Source: Sandaracinaceae bacterium (GTDB lineage Bacteria; Myxococcota_A; Polyangia; Polyangiales; Houyiibacteriaceae). From it: DNA of 64,000 nt. Below, piece after piece: positions 62,951-64,000 of this stretch. The DNA lies in NCBI GenBank assembly GCA_020633055.1, contig JACKEJ010000004.1, positions 806,001 through 870,000 on the forward strand. The letters run 5' to 3'. Each line of letters opens with the position of its first letter. The first letter of the stretch is position 1. The translations under genes were made by a program, and so were the position numbers. The notes under the pieces are model-generated. The model was not told where the DNA came from. It ran no database searches and saw only the letters and a program-made list of their open reading frames with translations.

Positions 62951-64000
62951 TCAGTCCCTTCGACGCATGGCGAACGCGAGGAGGAGCAGCATACCCAGAC
63001 CGAAGAGCGGTTGGCTGCGCGTGCTCGCGTCACCAGTCGCGCAGTCGCCACAGCCGCCACCGTCGCTGGGGGGAGGCAGGCCACGCAACGAGGCGCTGTT
63101 GCTGCCCACGTTGCCGGCCTCGTCCCGCACCTCGAACTGCACCTCGCCGATGGCTTCGGCGACGAACCGCTCGGGCGTCTCCAAGGTCTGCCAGCTGGAC
63201 CATGTCTCGTCGCCGAGCGCGCGGTAGCGGAACTCGAGCGCGTCGGCGTGGGTCACCGCGTCGGCGGCGCGCAGCCGCGTGCCGCGCTCCGTGATGGTGG
63301 TCTCCACCTCTGGCGCCAGCACGTCGATCAGGAACTCCACGCGCGCCGGCGTGAGGTCGACGCCGGTGTCCGCCCCGACGATGCGCGCCCGCGCCTCGGC
63401 GCTGTGACGCCCCTGGAGCAGCAGGGTGTCGTGCGACACCACCGCGTACGGGCTGCGCGACCAGTCGCTCCACGATTGCTCGTCCACACGATGCTGGTAC
63501 TCGAAGGAGACCCCGTCCGGTCCGCTCGCGCTCATCTCGAGCTCGACGCTCGGCCGCTCGCCGACGCCGAACGTGTCGAGCGCGAACACGCTGGAGTCTG
63601 GGAGGTGGACGTTCACGAGCCGCAGCGTGGTGTCGGTGCGCTGCTGGAGCGGCGCCGGCCCCGCAGTGAGGTTGACGAACACGCCGAGGTAGCGCTCGTT
63701 GCGTCCGCCACCGAGGTCGTCCTCCACCAAGCGGAGCGTCCCCGATCCGAGCGGCTCGATGCCCACCGGCAGCCCCGCGGAAGCGACCAGGTCACCGACG
63801 TTGAAGCTGGGGAGCGCCCCACTGACCATGGTGAGGGCGACGGGAACGACCCCCTCGACGGCGAGCGTGATCGTCGCGGGGTCCTCGCGGATGAGCTCGT
63901 TGTTGGAGATGACCGCATTCGCGAGCTCGACTCCGAGGATCTGGGGGGTCAGCGTGCCGTTGTCGATGGGCACGTTGATGCGCGCGGTCGTGTCTGCGGT
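62951..64000 (-). CDS. MYXO-CTERM surface protein, C-terminal part (cut by window edge)
   Basis: The frame is open to the right edge; 349 residues are visible, and a GTG at 63973 is not a convincing start because coding sense continues upstream. It is exported by inference. The C-terminus reads GGCGDCATGD, then SQPLFGLGMLLLLAFAMRRR, a MYXO-CTERM tail that is cleaved and lipidated after the Cys. Earlier parts show Ig-like strands (VDEQSWSDWSRSPYAVVSHD; YRALGDETWSSWQTLETPER; GEVQFEVRDEAGNVGSNSAS). The function is unknown. Confidence 0.8.
   Translation of the reverse strand, partial: TADTTARINVPIDNGTLTPQILGVELANAVISNNELIREDPATITLAVEGVVPVALTMVSGALPSFNVGDLVASAGLPVGIEPLGSGTLRLVEDDLGGGRNERYLGVFVNLTAGPAPLQQRTDTTLRLVNVHLPDSSVFALDTFGVGERPSVELEMSASGPDGVSFEYQHRVDEQSWSDWSRSPYAVVSHDTLLLQGRHSAEARARIVGADTGVDLTPARVEFLIDVLAPEVETTITERGTRLRAADAVTHADALEFRYRALGDETWSSWQTLETPERFVAEAIGEVQFEVRDEAGNVGSNSASLRGLPPPSDGGGCGDCATGDASTRSQPLFGLGMLLLLAFAMRRRD

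Overview
The window is very GC-rich bacterial DNA that looks like a chromosome segment of a myxobacterium (Myxococcota, possibly the Sandaracinus/Polyangiales side; the rank below phylum is inference). The pointers are: two Ser/Thr protein kinases, one cut by the left edge; many lipoproteins with Cys-rich or Asp/Gly-rich linkers; C-terminal tails of the MYXO-CTERM kind (small hydrophobic segment plus an RRRR end); an MglA-like small GTPase with a VPGQ switch next to a DUF4388/roadblock protein; and seven-bladed SBBP-type propeller lipoproteins. I see no rRNA, CRISPR array, insertion sequence or prophage. The only RNA gene I can support is one tRNA-Ser(UGA).

Layout. 1-8.6 kb (minus strand): kinase fragment, alpha/beta hydrolase, a membrane protein with a duplicated sugar-binding-like unit, a quinone-oxidoreductase-type MDR enzyme coupled by ATGA to a full-length Lhr-type helicase. 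8.7-14.1 kb: a lipoprotein expansion locus with two intact Cys-rich paralogues sharing nearly identical DNA, a third decayed copy with a foreign tail, and a TNFR-like/propeller lipoprotein whose paralogue lies at 41.2-43.9 kb. 14.5-18 kb: small lipoproteins, an Arg/Leu-tRNA-protein transferase and a MAPEG-like membrane protein. 18.2-19.9 kb: an ATGA-coupled pair of uncharacterised soluble proteins. 20-23.4 kb: GTPase plus DUF4388/roadblock protein, divergent from an MscS channel fused to a cyclic-nucleotide-binding domain. 23.5-29.1 kb: YjbQ, a histone-like Ala/Lys/Pro protein behind a perfect palindrome, a sensor kinase, a HIT protein and an MpaB/DUF2236 oxygenase. 29.1-32.6 kb: a lipoprotein with twenty Cys-rich repeats and an outer-membrane FadL-like protein.

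32.6-39.2 kb is a complete efflux operon (TolC, membrane fusion protein, RND pump, TetR), with stop/start overlaps at its junctions and a candidate TetR operator at its 5' end. 39.4-41.1 kb is a mixed region with an acetyltransferase, a lipoprotein and a decayed MYXO-CTERM gene. 44.2-49.9 kb holds a class I aldolase, tRNA-Ser, three GTGA-linked lipoproteins (the last with an ATP-grasp/PEP-synthase-like domain outside the cytoplasm) and infC with an unusual start codon. 50.3-54.9 kb: ABC-F ATPase, GlpD-type dehydrogenase and a response regulator sharing the DUF4388 domain with the 20.7 kb protein. 55-59.5 kb: Rrf2 regulator with an operator across its start, methyltransferase, DUF3556-like membrane protein, and a folE-BLUF photoreceptor pair. 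59.6-64 kb: small lipoprotein, LysR remnant, orphan protein, orphan MYXO-CTERM tail, SRPBCC protein, PI-PLC-like lipoprotein and a right-edge-truncated MYXO-CTERM protein.

The best candidates for undescribed biology are the 18.2-19.9 kb pair, the lipoprotein trio ending in the exported PEP-synthase-like domain, and the folE-BLUF pair. No long block is clearly foreign; decay is confined to short lipoprotein, LysR and MYXO-CTERM remnants.
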